Assembly: GCA_932521035.1 (NCBI GenBank)
Contig: OW051493.1
Location: 7,812,001-7,876,000, forward strand
Length of the DNA stretch: 64,000 bases
Direction: 5' to 3'
Source: Oscheius dolichura
Lineage: Eukaryota > Nematoda > Chromadorea > Rhabditida > Rhabditidae
The first letter of the stretch is position 1. Each line of letters begins with the position of its first letter. The notes below the pieces were generated by a model. That model worked only from the letters and a program-made list of their open reading frames with translations, did no database searches and was not told the origin of the DNA. Positions 46,801-58,504 of the stretch are shown one piece after another. Position numbers and translations under genes: made by a program.

Positions 46801-49800
46801 TGAGGGGTTATGGTCAGACGAATGGGAAAAATAGATAACAATTGTATCTAATTTCAAGGAAGGGACAGCAATTCCGGGATACTTTTCCCTTTGATATTTA
46901 CTCGCGAACTTTGATGAGGCACTTGATCGCCGAAGGGTGGAGGATATTTTTGACTGCTTAACACAATTTTTCCGTCGACAACAAGCCGCCCAAACTACTC
47001 CTAGTAGTCCCAGTAGTCAGCGTCCGCACCCTTGCAGCTTCAGCAGTTGGATTTCTCCAATTCCAAGCGAAACTCCCTTATATTCCTACGCGGCCAAGGA
47101 AGTACGGGTGCAGCTTGACGGCTCCTTTCCTGCCTGTTGACCTCCAGTCTGGCTAGTTCCTTATGTGGCCGTTAAAAGTGCCGAAAAGCGTATCAATTGC
47201 TCCCACGAACTTTTCAACTTCGCCGGCTGGCAACAGCCTACGCCCCCTGGGGGGCCTGTTATTTGGCGAGACAAGCTGCCAGTTTGGGGAAGTCTCAGGC
47301 TGCTCATAAAAAGATGAACGTTCAACTCGGCGGCTGCCACTTAACCAGGAAGTAATACTCTATCTTTTGCAGGGAATTCTTCTCCGAGGCGAGGAATTGG
47401 TAAAAGGATATCACCAGGTTCTGAGCAAGGTTCACTACTTCAACACGCGACCGGACACCTATAGCAAGAGGATCTATTCCGTTCAGTGCGCCATGGCCAA
47501 GGGAAAAGTCCTTAGCAACGAGTTCGTCGTCACCGTAAGTTTATTTTTAGCTTGTAAATTGGAAATGACTACAGTAGTCCACAAATTTCCACCTCTTTTA
47601 CTTCCTCTTTTATCGGGCTCCCTAGACAGGTTGGTCAATTAACCTGGTGGGCATCGGACAGTCCAAAGTCCAGCTAGCCTCTTTTCCCACCTTGTGCCCG
47701 TCGAGTCCCCGGGTTGATTACTTCCCCCGCTGTGCCCCTGAGCCATGTTGTCTCATGTGGTTCGAGTGCATATATTGGCGCGTTGAGTGTGGTGCATAAT
47801 TGCCGGGGAGGGAGAGAAGAGACGGACGGACGGGGGGTGGGAAGGGGGATCGATGTCCCACCCACCCACAAATTGTCCTGAGATTCTTCGATGGTACTAG
47901 GAGTTTTAAAGTTTAAAATCTCCCCGCTCTGGGCAGTTCGCCGCCTCCGGGCCCTCCGTTTGACCTGAATCCTTTAATTTTCCCACACACGCCCCCGAAC
48001 ATTGCGGCTTAACTCTTGCTTCCTTTGCCTCGGGGTATTTTCCTTTTTCGTCCCTCCCGAACAGATTTTTCTTCTTCATTAAGTCTGTCCTCGGGTTGCC
48101 AGGCGCAATCACTCGGCTCTCTCTTTCCCTTTCCCCGCCGTCCCGCTATCGGCCTTCTCTCTTTTTCATTAGCTCTCATTTCTCGGGAGGAGGGCGACCT
48201 CTTTTCTTTCGCACGAACACCTTCATTTTAGCCAGTTCTTTTTCCACTCGAATGGGAAAAAACTTGACATTTTCTGGCTTATTTTCCACCTAACAATTGT
48301 TGTACCTGCTCACCTAATCCCCCTCCTGATTCCTGCCATTTCAGTGAGTTTTTCTAGAATGTTTTCCGCATAAAACACAGCAGTATTCCTTTTAAAAATC
48401 AAAAATTAATTGTCCAGTATCAAACACCTGCTAAAGTATATAAAGAAGTTACCCCGCACCGAGACCATTTGGCCTTTCAGTGGCGCGTTCAAAAACGGGA
48501 TAATGCCCTGCGGGGGGCGCTCTTCAATTAGACAAATATTTTTGTTTTCTTTTTACCCGCCCGTTTTCCGTCTCGCGTGATGCATAAATAGGAGCAATAA
48601 GTTGTTGTCTCCCCTTCTCCTTCGAATAAGGGTCGATTACTCAAGTAATCCCCTCCCTTTAGGGGTCTCAAATAGCGGCCAGGGGCCCCTGTGCCCGTGT
48701 CCCATTACGTGTGTCTCCTTTCCTCGCTCTCCCTCAAGAATGCGACACAGCATTCAGTATAGAGACTGGCCAATTGGATGTCGGTTAAGCAGATATGCCA
48801 TACGAGACTCTCTCTCCTCCCAAACGACCCTCGACAACCTTTTTTTGGTCTGGGTGCGAGAGAGACGCCAGAGGAAGGGGAGACGAGGGGAACATGCCCC
48901 CAATGTCACACCCAGCTAACGCTATAATGCATTCCTTTTAGGATATAGTGGGTTTAGTCCTTCCTCCTCTAATGGAGTCTAATTAAAGCCGACGATTTTT
49001 TAAGAGAACGGTCTAACGATAGCTGAACCAATACTAAAAGAGCCATCAAAGGTTCCCCACTTTAACGTAGTTTCCTGTTAATCGCCTTCGTTCCGGGACC
49101 AATGCTCAAATCTGTAGGATCTCGACTGTTCCTTTAAAGAGAATAACAAAGGCATAATTATATTTTTATCTTATTAGCCCCGCGGGTAAATATATTCTAC
49201 TGGCGGCGAAAGTAGCCTCGTTTAAAATATATTGCAGCCCGAACCGCAGCCTGACATTTAACTTTCCTCATCTATGCGTCCTCTCCAAGCCGAGAGGAGA
49301 AACTTAAGGATTCTAATTAAACCCAATGATCGTTTTCCCTCATTACACGCCCCCCTAACGAGGAACCAACCCGGCCAGAGCGGGATACCTTGCTCTCTCC
49401 CGCTCTCTCTTCTCTTCCCCTTTTCCCAAATTCAATGGCTTTCGAACACCATACGAAAATTAAATCTTCGTCCGTCCATTTTTTGCCGACCACAGGAGAC
49501 ATTCTTTTCTTTTCAGATGACCATCACCCCCTCGCCCGAGGAGACCCCCCTGCCGTCTATCTCTGCCGAGGATACCCTGGACATGATGGAGCGTCACTTT
49601 GAACCGGCATTTGATCAGCTCGGAAACTCCCGTCTGCAGAATATCCTGGAAATGGACCTGCCCCGACCGAAAGCCCTCATGAGTCACCATGGATACGATG
49701 TCGGACAGGGCGCCATTGCCGGTGAGTGATGTCAGGGGGCAAAGAGGCAAAGGGGGAAAGATTAACGTGAGACACGCAAGGCAGGGGGAAAGAGAAAAAG

Positions 49801-51112
49801 GAAAACGTTGGCTGGTTCCACTTGGGACCAAAAGAACCACATTTACTCTTTTTTGAGCCAGAAAATCGCAGTTCTCTGCCTGGAAAGGGGCTATAGTTGA
49901 TTCCTGAACCGCCTCCAGGAATCGTGTTTATTTGGGCTTTCGCTGTGGGACCTACAGGGTAAAATCCTCTTTTTACAATAACCTTTTTTACCCATTGATA
50001 AATTTGGACCGTAAATGACTTGATGAATGCCAACATACGATTATAAATTGTCAGTTTTACCTGCTATCTTCAAATTACAGGCCTAGATGGGGAAAGCGGG
50101 GAATACTGCAACTTCTTTCCACACTTTCCCCATTTAAAATTATTAGAGAGGGAAAGGGTTACTGTATTTTCTGCTCACATCACTTTTCTATTTAAAGAAG
50201 CCTGCAAGAGAGAGCTTAGCGTGATTTGGAATCCCTTGAGGTATCACGCTAATCTAGGTCATAGGTCTCGGGTTCTCTGCTCCTTCTTTTCTCCTGCTCT
50301 AATCTCTGATTCTCCCGGGGCTAGATTCCTGGAAAGCGGTCCTCGCCTTCCTTCCCCTTGGCTAGGCGAGAGATACATTTCTCTCGGGCGAGAGCAATCA
50401 ACACGCCATTCGAGGCGGCTGCGAGAAGGGATTATTTTTCTACTTCCAATTAGCCCCAAGCAGTGAAGAGAGACTAGACAAGCTTGATAATATAAAGGAT
50501 ACATTTCAGGAGGAGCCGTAGCCGTGATTGTTATCATCTGTGTCGGATTCCTGTTGGTTCTTTTGGTTGTCGGTGTGCTGAAGATGCGCGATGTACCAAG
50601 CCCGAAGAGACGGAAGAGCAGACGACAGGACGACGGACTCCATTGGGACGACAGCGGAATGAACATCACCGTTAATCCGTTGGATGATGTGGAGAAAAAT
50701 GGAGGAGAGAACGCGTTCTCCGATGATGAGGAAGAGGACAGCTCGGATAATGACTCTGAATGTTCGTTCCGGGATGAGGACGTCTCTGACGATGAGGAGG
50801 CCCCTGAGGTTCGTTCTTGAGTCTAATATGGCCATAATTTTGTCGTTATTTCAATATATTGAAAAGGAATAGGCGGAAAACGCTAATTTTGAACTATAGC
50901 GTTGAAAAGTAGCCGAAAAATCCTTGTGGTTCAATTTGGCTCCATTTTTAAGTTTCCCCCAGGTCTTTGGATCCCCTAAAATTGACCAAATACTGTAATT
51001 GTTCTAATTTTATGGTTTTCAGATCCTCCCGCATCTTGAAGGGCCCCGTACCGGTCTGGAATGGGACGATGAAGCCGCTTTAACACCAAACACGCGTTCC
51101 TACCGGGTCTGA
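43816..51112 (+). CDS. casy-1: Calsyntenin (cadherin-related synaptic membrane protein), 937 aa
   Basis: Ten exons: 43816-43879, 43927-44031, 44404-44596, 44980-46363, 46409-46571, 46612-46760, 47373-47534, 49517-49721, 50510-50808, 51023-51112; 938 codons, every phase consistent. Signal peptide MRIALLVTVFFVVQG. Two cadherin repeats follow (VKDTNNHTPEFDSPWY; TVVAIDCGMRESKSALV), then an LG/LamG-like domain (SFSMKHPRG; VCDNEWHSYSILFNGV; GYLSAVNLLTG), a calsyntenin-specific region, one TM helix (AVAVIVIICVGFLLVLLVVG, about residue 811-831) and an acidic tail. The tail has two kinesin-light-chain-type Trp-Asp motifs (LHWDDSGMNITVNP; LEWDDEAAL), which in mammals dock kinesin-1. In C. elegans CASY-1 acts in neurons in learning and synaptic transport. 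The symbol is by family resemblance. The largest intron is 2.0 kb (47535-49516). Confidence 0.92.
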
Positions 51113-51439
51113 ACCAGAAAACCTCTCCTCTTCTCCCTCTCCTTCCCTGTGACATGTATTTATACCCACATGCATTCCCTCCCCCCTCTCTCTTTACCAT
51201 ACCCCCAAAATGATTGTGAATACCCCTTGGTCCTGGTTGTGTAATTACACAAAAAAAGAACAGAAGATATCTATTTGTTATGTGTCCACCCCCGACTTTC
51301 TTCTCATTTTCTTGAGAAAGTTTATATTTTATTCTCCCTTGATTATTATATTCCCCCATGACTCTCTCCCTTTTCTCTATGTGACACTTTCCTCTTGTTA
51401 GATTACTCTCTCTCCTTTTTTGTACTGTTTTCTTTCTTG

Positions 51440-51445
51440 AATAAA
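51440..51445 (+). terminator. Poly(A) signal of calsyntenin
   Basis: AATAAA about 330 bp after the stop, downstream of a T/C-rich 3' UTR. Confidence 0.6.
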
Positions 51446-52446
51446 TCTCCCCCAGTTAAATGAAATTCTCGTTTGATGGGTATCGTTGTTCCAGAACTGT
51501 TGGGTCCATAAACTGGTTACCGGGTCTGAGCCTGACGTTTCCGTATTGACCTCCTCCTTGAATAAAAATTCTCAACAATACTAAAAAAGGGAAGTGAAAA
51601 TGTTTCTAGTGCGGCTGGCAGATAGGGGCCAGGCCGACCATAGTCAAATAATAAAACTATAACTATACTCGTCAACGCATTTATTGTATCTTGTCGTTTA
51701 TTGCTAACAAGGGAAGTGCAGGAACTCGGGGTGGCCGATTTTGCGGAATTTTTGCCAGCGATATGATTTTTTGCCACCACGATATTAGTACAGATAAATA
51801 TTCCACGCTTCGACGAACTTCTCGGTTTAAGAAGAAAGATAGATACGGCAGGGGGTGAAGCCTGTTGCTTTTATTTCATGTCCTTTTTCTTCTCTCTTTC
51901 GCTGAACTTGGCGCTATGAATCTTCAAAGCCCTGGTCCTCCTTAGCTCAGACTAGCTCCTCCCGACTCCCTAATGAGCACTCCCCCATTACTGGACAAAT
52001 TCAAGTGTTAAAAACAAACAAGACATCAAAATTACGGTCTGAACTTATTTGTTTTCAACGTCAGAAATATTCCCTTCGAGAATCTCTACACAAAGATCCA
52101 TATCTCCCGTCTCTGTTCAACGGTAGCGTCTTCATCTCTTCCCCTCCTCGGGCCGGCGTCTGCCACCTCCTGGATCATGGGTGCCGTCCTCGGCCATGCT
52201 GCCGGCGGCATCGGCAGCCAGTCCAGGATCTCTTCCTCCTTGAAACCCAGATTTTCAGAGAAAAAAACGTGGATGGCAGAGAGGACGACCCGGCCGGCAC
52301 TCCACTCCTCCAGTCGACCTCTACGGTCGGCGCCTGGAAGGGCCACAAACCCAAGAGGAGCCAGATGAAGCTTCTGTAATTCCTCATCAGTTACCGTAAC
52401 CCTGTATGTCTCCTAGACAACAAATATAACTGGCATATACGATGTG
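51446..52446. other. Region after calsyntenin with ambiguous coding potential
   Basis: From 52150 to 52380 the DNA is GC-rich and open on both strands. Plus candidates: MGAVLGHAAGGIGSQSRISS (52177 on), and a frame ending GAWKGHKPKRSQMKLL. Minus candidates: MRNYRSFIWLLLGLWPFQAP (52387, signal-peptide-like) and FSENLGFKEEEILDWLPMPP. Overlapping frames cannot all be real. A small gene is likely, but I cannot choose the strand. Confidence 0.3.
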
Positions 52447-52866
52447 TTATTCGGTAAAAGATTGTTCGGATGGTTTTTTCTCTTGGGTGGCCTTCTTGCT
52501 CTTGTGACTCCGCTGGCTGGCCTGGTTCTTGGCTCCCTTGGGGTGAATATTCAATTTGTTGAGCTGGATCAGGGAGTAGATGATAATTCCCAGGGCCACG
52601 GCCGTCCCGAGTCCACTGGCACCGACACAGGCCAGAAAGAGAACGTCATTCCCGGCGTCTATCTTCTGGTTGACGACCGATGACTGGGTTATGGGCTGCG
52701 CGGCGGAGCCGGCCGGCGTCCGGGTGGCCGAGCCTTTCCCGGTGGTGGCGGCGGCAGACAAGCCACTCACAAATATAGACAGGAGGAGGACTGGAAAGTG
52801 GACGATTAGGAGGAGGAGAGGAAGAGGGGGGAGACCTGCTAGAGCAGAAGAGACGATGGAGGACAT
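52447..52866 (-). CDS. Small single-pass membrane protein, 139 aa (124 aa if the internal intron is removed)
   Basis: Open frame MSSIVSSALA... ending QEKKPSEQSFTE. A 45-bp stretch with good donor and acceptor (GCAG/GTCTCC ... CTTTCCAG) can be spliced out in frame, which turns the start into MSSIVSSALAVLLLSIFVSG, a compact signal peptide. A Thr/Ser/Ala linker follows, then one TM helix (VLFLACVGASGLGTAVALGI) and a basic cytoplasmic tail (SQRSHKSKKATQEKK). Topology would be type I. I do not recognise the family. It is downstream of, and on the same strand as, the sphingomyelinase gene. Confidence 0.55.
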   Translation of the reverse strand: MSSIVSSALAGLPPLPLLLLIVHFPVLLLSIFVSGLSAAATTGKGSATRTPAGSAAQPITQSSVVNQKIDAGNDVLFLACVGASGLGTAVALGIIIYSLIQLNKLNIHPKGAKNQASQRSHKSKKATQEKKPSEQSFTE

Positions 52867-53140
52867 CTCGGAGAAGAAGGACCGTCTCTTGGAATAGCGG
52901 CAGGTGGAATGGCCTGTTCAAGGATTTGTGGCGGTAAAATTGTTTTTACAAGTCATTTTTAATCGGGCTAGCTGCTTTGCTCATCTGCAAAACAAAGGCG
53001 TCGTAGCCGTGAGCAGCGAGACAAGGCGGCTACCGTTCAAAGGGGATGGCCGGGGCAGACGGAGGAGATCGCCCATGATGGTGAAAATATACGGCCACAT
53101 TTTTCATTTCCCAACAAGCGTACGGTAACAATAGTTCTCT

Positions 53141-56100
53141 TTACTTTAAATCACTGCAAAATGAGTTGTCATAGCTTCGGGCCCTCTTCAAGACGCAGAC
53201 ATAGTCGGCTCGGCACTTGTCATCCGTGTAGCATTCCTTATCGTGTTGGTCTCCTCGATAGTAATTCCTAAATTGTTACTCTCCTCCTTTTCTTTGTCCC
53301 CTCACTGGATGAACTTCCTAAACAGTTGTTTGTCACTCCACAGCCTGTCAGAGAGGTCACTAAAGGACTGAGGAGAGAGATCCGTCATATTGTAGAATTC
53401 CTAGGCTTTCATTAGAGAAGAGGGGACAACGTACAGTAAACTTGTATTCCAGATGAAATTCTGGGGTTGCGTTCTTTTGATTAGCCACTTTTAGATCAGT
53501 AGTATAGGTCTCGGCCTCCTTTACGGTCTAAAGAACATTATTTTTTGGAGGCTATCTTTGTTTTTTAACAACGGCCGGTTGCGTGGCGCTCTATTGGAAA
53601 GAACCAGCGGGCCTTCGGCAGCCTACGGCTGTCGTCTTGTTAGAATTATCCGTCTCGACCTGTGGCGACCTTTCCGCTCTTCTGCCGACGACCGCCTGCG
53701 GCGGCCCCCGGGATTAAGAAATTTTTTATCCCTTTACCGTCGGACACTTTCCCATCGGACAGACAAACAAACAAACAAACAAACAGACAGACAGACAGAC
53801 GGACAGCAGACAGACAGACAAACAAATACCATAGCGCTTTAATAAAGAGTAGATGGTGTGTTTGTATTGTGAAACCATTTTATTCATGTAGATCTTGTTG
53901 CGGGAATCATTTTGAGCTACTAATCCACCAAGCAGCTCTTTATTTTTGGTTCATAGGGCGATAGCTAGACGAATACGGATACCGTAACCCCAGAGAGCCT
54001 AGCACTTGGTTTCCGACTGACAAATACCCAAATTTGGATCGTTTCTGCCTATTTAAACTCTGGTTTTGGTTCTAAATGCTATATACTGCAGATAACATCA
54101 AGAAAAAATGGTATAAAAACGTGTGGGCGTGGAGCCAAGACCACATCGGATGGCTCCTTGTCCTCCTGCGGCTGGAGTAGACTTTATATGCTCCGGTTCA
54201 CTTTAAAATATCGCTGTTCTCTTCACGAAAAGAAATCTACTTGATGCTATACGAGCCAAAGCAAAATAAAATGAAGGTCAGATCAAAAACTATGACCCAC
54301 CACTGCGCCAATTCCCCCTGATGGCTCGGCCCCCAGTACAACTCTAGGTCCCGCAGCGAAACTAACCTCTCACCTCCGTCGAAAATACATTCAACTCACA
54401 TAGCTGGCTCCCTCATATCCTCCGTCGACTGTAAATATCCTGTATGCCGGATTGGCCCAGTTGGAAGTGGTCACGGAAGGGGAGATCCAGTTGAAGTGGA
54501 ATGGCCGGGTGTTGGGATTGGCTGTCTCGTAATAAACCTATCCATTTTTTGTGTTGTTTTTCCCTTTTCAACTGTACCTGCCAGTGGTCAGCATGTGTAT
54601 GTCCCATAAAATTATTGGCAATTGTATTTTCGTATCTTTTGATGATTTGGAAGAAATTCCACGACCATCCTTTGAGACAGTAGTCCGCCCCGGGCGGGAT
54701 GTGAGAGATGAGGTGGACCCGCTCGCCTTTACTCTCCGAGTCGGCCAACTGTTCAATTAGCCACTCCAGCGTGGAATCTGGATCCGTCTGGTCGATGTAG
54801 AGATAGCTAAAATGGAAGAGGAGATTAGAAGGGAGACGGGAGGAGACTCACAAGTTCAGCATGGAGCAGTACACGGTATTCAGAGAGATGAGCTTGAGAC
54901 CGGGCTTGATATTGGTGGCATAGGAGGCACGGCTGGAAGAAAAGGGAAAATAACAGAGAACAACGAGGGGAAGACTCTGACCCCCTTTTGTGGCCGGCAG
55001 GTTACTGCCCAAGGCCCGGATCTCGCCTGCCTCCAGTGCCCACTTGCACAAAACTGCCCTTGGGGCATTTTACTATGAAAATTAATCCTATAGCGGCGAC
55101 TGCACCTCCCCTGCCCGAGCCATCCGCCCAGATGATCTATTTCGACGGGAATGAACAGGTCGTGGGCTGTAAATCCATGCCAAAGCCTAATCCCGTTGTT
55201 CGGTTCACTTGCAGCCTTGTGCAGAATGGAGGACAACCACTCGAAGCAGCAGCCGGACGACGATACGACCACGGCCAAAGCGCCGGTCTTCAAAAACAAA
55301 GAAGAGCATAAGCGCGAAGTGAATCGTCTTCGTTCGATAAAAAACGAGCGCAAGATGAAAATGACCGACCGAATGGACGATGTCCTGCCGTCGCCGGGAA
55401 AGAACAGCCTCAACATTGAGACCTATTATCAGGAAGACACCTACTCGGAGCCGGACACGACGGACTACCTGAACACGCTGCTGGGCAATCGGGACGAGGA
55501 GGAGGACGCGGCCGTCTCCCAGCAGCAGATGAGGGACTCCTCCTCCTCCCAGCAGGAGGATCTGCCCCCGCCAATCGTAGTCAGCAATTGTGGCACCGTG
55601 CTGGTTGGAATTGCTGTTGCTGCCGTCATTGCCTTCTTTTTCCGGTTCTGAGTAGGGGAGCCGGTAACGAAAGTCGACTTGAATAAAGCATTTTTAACGG
55701 TCTAGTTCGCCTCTCTTCCTCTGCCAGCTACCGTACTCCCCCCAGCCCGAGAAGTCCAGATATCTGCTCCTCTTCAAATGGCCGGCCACTGGCGAGGGAC
55801 TCGGGGGCTCTTGGTGGCCACGGAGGGTGAACGAGAAATCGAGCTCGTCTCGTTTTTTCAGACGGAACTTCTCCGCCGTCTCGAGCTGGTCTCGAATATT
55901 GTAATCAACTTCCGTCTCGTCTCGGCTCTGAAAATCTCCTGTGTCGCCTCGCCCCACTGGGGACCTGGATAATCCGAGCGTGAAACCGTTTCTTGCCATA
56001 CAAAAGCCAATCGCCCGATACTACCGGGTGGCCCCAATTGTCCCAGGCTCATGGCTCGAAGGGAAGCCCGGCTCGGCTTAAAATGGCTAGCCATACTTCG

Positions 56101-57907
56101 CTTCCTATTTTGTATTTTATAAAAAGGAATGTACGGTACTTTTTTGATTCAAATGGTTAAAACTCACTATTGAACATCTGGCAGTGCATTGTTGGGTATC
56201 CAGTTGGCCCAGCTCGTCTTCAGGGTACTGTAGAGCCATTGCGGCCCCCTGGTTTCATATTCCTGCATTGTATGAGGTGCCATCGAATCACACGGTACTC
56301 CTTCATGATTTCCAACGGATAAATAGATTGGTGTGCTTGGGAAATATTTCAAAAGGGTATTCGTAATATTCTGGTAATTTGTCACAGTCAAATCTTCTGT
56401 ATAATCCCAAACATCGTGTGCTTCAAAATCACCAGTAATTATTATGTAGTCTAACTGTAAAACAGGATGTATTATAATTTTTTAAAAGGAAAAAATCACG
56501 ATTTCTGAAGGGAGTGGTCAAAAAAGTTAAAATCAGAACCGTGACCGCACTCGGAAGCAGAGTACCACAGAAAGTTTGATTTATCGCGTGGAAATGACTA
56601 AATTTACCAAATTTATATATCATTTTGAAGCTCTTGATCTTATGAAGCTAATGATATACAGAAAAAAAGGAATATCATATAAACAACAGAAGTTATTGGC
56701 CATTTTCTTCTTGCTATGGATTTTTAACAAAATTCGACTAAAGAGATGAAATACACAGCAGCATTTCATTTCTCCTTCTGACAACAAAATTTGGGAGATC
56801 AAGAGCTTTCGATTGATATGTAAATTACAACAATTTACTCATTTTTACTCAAGAAATTTGATCTTACTGGCTCGGACTCTATTCTGATTGAGATGAGACC
56901 ACAATTCTTGATTTTCACTTTTTCCAGCCTCTCCTCTACGATAAAATCGAAGAAAACCATGGGTAAAACTTACATCAGTGTGTGTTTTTGATACATGATC
57001 CAAGAGAACCTCAAATGTTTCAAACGGCAGATCACAGGCATAATTCATACCCCATCGTTGGGCTGGCACATAAATTGGCTCTGTAATTATTTCCTTTTTT
57101 TAGTTTTTGTTCAAATTCAACCAATACAATAAAATTTTAAAATAACTAACTTCCTTTCTGCTCATCGGGATAATTCCTACAGCACAAAAAATCAAATCCA
57201 AAGACATCATCCATCTCACAATATGCCTCTGATCCGATGGTATACTGCCTATCGATGTGAATATCTGTCAAGTGGAGGAACCGATAGGTCGGCTTATTGT
57301 CCTAAAAGACTTATCTTCTTTTCTCAGAAGTTTTTGAATTTTACAGGGATAGTTGGCCACGGTTTGACTGATGGCTTATTTCCTGGAATTGTTATATTCC
57401 AGAGATCGTTGAGCGGATTCTCAGAATGCCCACAATCAGGAACAAAAGCTCCGCAGATTTCATCGGGGGTGAAGAGAGTCCGTTCTAGGACAAAAATGGC
57501 TTCACTCTAGAAATTATCCACAATTATTAACACAGAAATTAATTAAAACCATAAAAGAATCGGCTAAATGTTCGCATATGTAAGGAGAAGCGAAAAGTCG
57601 CAAGAAGTCACAAGTCTCGATGAAAAATTCAGCAATTTCTTGATCGGTTTTATTCTCTTTGATGAGAGATTGCATTCCATCGACGATGAGAGTACAACCC
57701 AAGCACGATGCCTTTCTATTCTCGGGCCGAAAGCTAATTCCTTTGACTTGCTTCATTAGCTGAATGGGGAGGCCTTTTTCTCATTTTGTCCCGAGTTACC
57801 TGGTATTTATTCAAACGCTTTCCATTTTGCTCGGTAAAATTTCTCCGTGGAATAACAGCCGAAGACGCGAGCGATATAAAAAGTAAGGCGAAATAGACCT
57901 TCGCCAT
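53141..57907 (-). CDS. asm: Acid sphingomyelinase (sphingomyelin phosphodiesterase), 595 aa
   Basis: Twelve exons: 57800-57907, 57550-57759, 57345-57506, 57151-57301, 56974-57080, 56168-56454, 54852-54932, 54578-54806, 54400-54537, 53435-53527, 53306-53400, 53141-53267; 596 codons, all phases agree. Signal peptide MAKVYFALLFISLASSA. A saposin-B domain follows (ASCLGCTLIVDGMQSL...CDFLRLF...CEHLADSF...ICGAFVPDC). The calcineurin-like metallophosphatase core has HLTDIHID (Asp173, His175), TGDFE (Asp255), GNHE (Asn295, His296), HLISHIPPG (His404) and GHTHADHW (His438, His440), the zinc ligands of this family. The C-terminal domain has MTDLSPQSFSDLSDRLW and Cys-rich KECYTDDKCRADYVC. It hydrolyses sphingomyelin to ceramide and phosphocholine, secreted or lysosomal. 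The gene suffix is unassigned. Two introns hold other elements. Confidence 0.92.
53757..53828. repeat. (ACAA)n/(ACAG)n microsatellite
   Basis: Five to six ACAA units grade into ACAG units, interrupted once (ACGGACAGCAGACAG), then ACAA again. It lies in the 870-bp intron 53528-54399 of the sphingomyelinase gene. Confidence 0.95.
55226..55651 (+). CDS. Tail-anchored membrane protein nested in a sphingomyelinase intron, 141 aa
   Basis: Single open frame MEDNHSKQQPDDDTTTAKAP to a C-terminal hydrophobic anchor (GTVLVGIAVAAVIAFFFRF, stop). The body is charged and acidic with Gln/Ser/Asp runs; LNIETYYQEDTYSEPDTTDY is a possible phosphorylation-rich segment. There is no signal peptide, so post-translational (GET-type) insertion is expected. 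The ATG was chosen as the first after ACTTGCAG (acceptor-like, 55207-55214). AATAAA at about 55682 follows the stop. It lies wholly within the 1.2-kb sphingomyelinase intron 54933-56167, on the opposite strand. Family not recognised. Confidence 0.6.
   Translation: MEDNHSKQQPDDDTTTAKAPVFKNKEEHKREVNRLRSIKNERKMKMTDRMDDVLPSPGKNSLNIETYYQEDTYSEPDTTDYLNTLLGNRDEEEDAAVSQQQMRDSSSSQQEDLPPPIVVSNCGTVLVGIAVAAVIAFFFRF
55694..55999 (-). CDS. Unknown minus-strand ORF in the same intron (tentative)
   Basis: Open frame MARNGFTLGLSRSPVGRGDT..., with DQLETAEKFRLKKRDELDFS and YLDFSGWGEYGSW. Composition is protein-like. An overlapping frame starting MASHFKPSRASLRAMSLGQL (56094) could be its first exon through a short intron near 55950. 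It converges with the nested plus-strand gene, the two 3' ends about 40 bp apart. It could also be a retained-intron artefact. Confidence 0.3.
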   Translation of the reverse strand: MARNGFTLGLSRSPVGRGDTGDFQSRDETEVDYNIRDQLETAEKFRLKKRDELDFSFTLRGHQEPPSPSPVAGHLKRSRYLDFSGWGEYGSWQRKRGELDR

Positions 57908-58089
57908 AGTGGCTCCAAGAAACCTCAGTAGGTGTAAGCTCCACCGTGTAACAGGCAGGAGAGCGTGATAAGAAACCGTCATAAAAATATTTCCAGCTTC
58001 TAACGCCATGCTGCCTTTTCAAGGAAAAGCAAAACTAGAAAATACGTTCTAGTTGCCTGCTGTTTGGTCGTCCCTTCCTTTATCGCAAT

Positions 58090-58504
58090 AAAGATAGGCT
58101 CGCCCTTCGCCCTGATGGCCCGGCCCCCCGTACAACTCTAGGTCCCGCATCTGGCAGTGCATTGTTCGGTATCCAGTTGGCCCAGCTCGTTTTCAGGGTA
58201 CTGTAGAGCCATTGCGGCCCCCTGGTTTCATATTCCTGCATTGTATGAGGTGCCATAATTTGTTACGGTCAAATCTTCTGTATAATCCCAAACATCGTGT
58301 GCTTCAAAATCACCAGTAATTATTATATAGTCTAACTGTAAAACAGGGCGTATTATAACTTTTTAAAGGGAAAAAAGCACGATCTCCGAAGCGGAGTGGC
58401 CAAAACGTGAAAAGCAGAAAACGAGTACCACAGAAAGCTCGATTTATCGCGCGAAAATTAGTAAATTAACCAAATTTATATAACATTTTGAAGCTCTTGA
58501 TCTC
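58090..58504 (-). pseudogene. Partial, deleted copy of the sphingomyelinase gene
   Basis: 58142-58504 copies exon 6 and the adjoining intron (about 56176-56643) at high identity. About 93 bp is deleted after GGTGCCAT (58256), which removes the part coding for the metal-binding GNHE segment. At its left edge (58142) the copy jumps to sequence matching 54310-54356 (CCGTACAACTCTAGGTCCCGC), which lies in a different intron of the same gene. So the copy carries a further deletion of about 1.8 kb. It cannot encode a working enzyme. Confidence 0.85.

Noticed and set aside
54848..55416. Minus frames reading CKWALEAGEIRALGSN as a sphingomyelinase exon
   Set aside because: No phase allows it between exons 6 and 7. 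Direct joining of 56168 to 54932 is in phase and matches the family.
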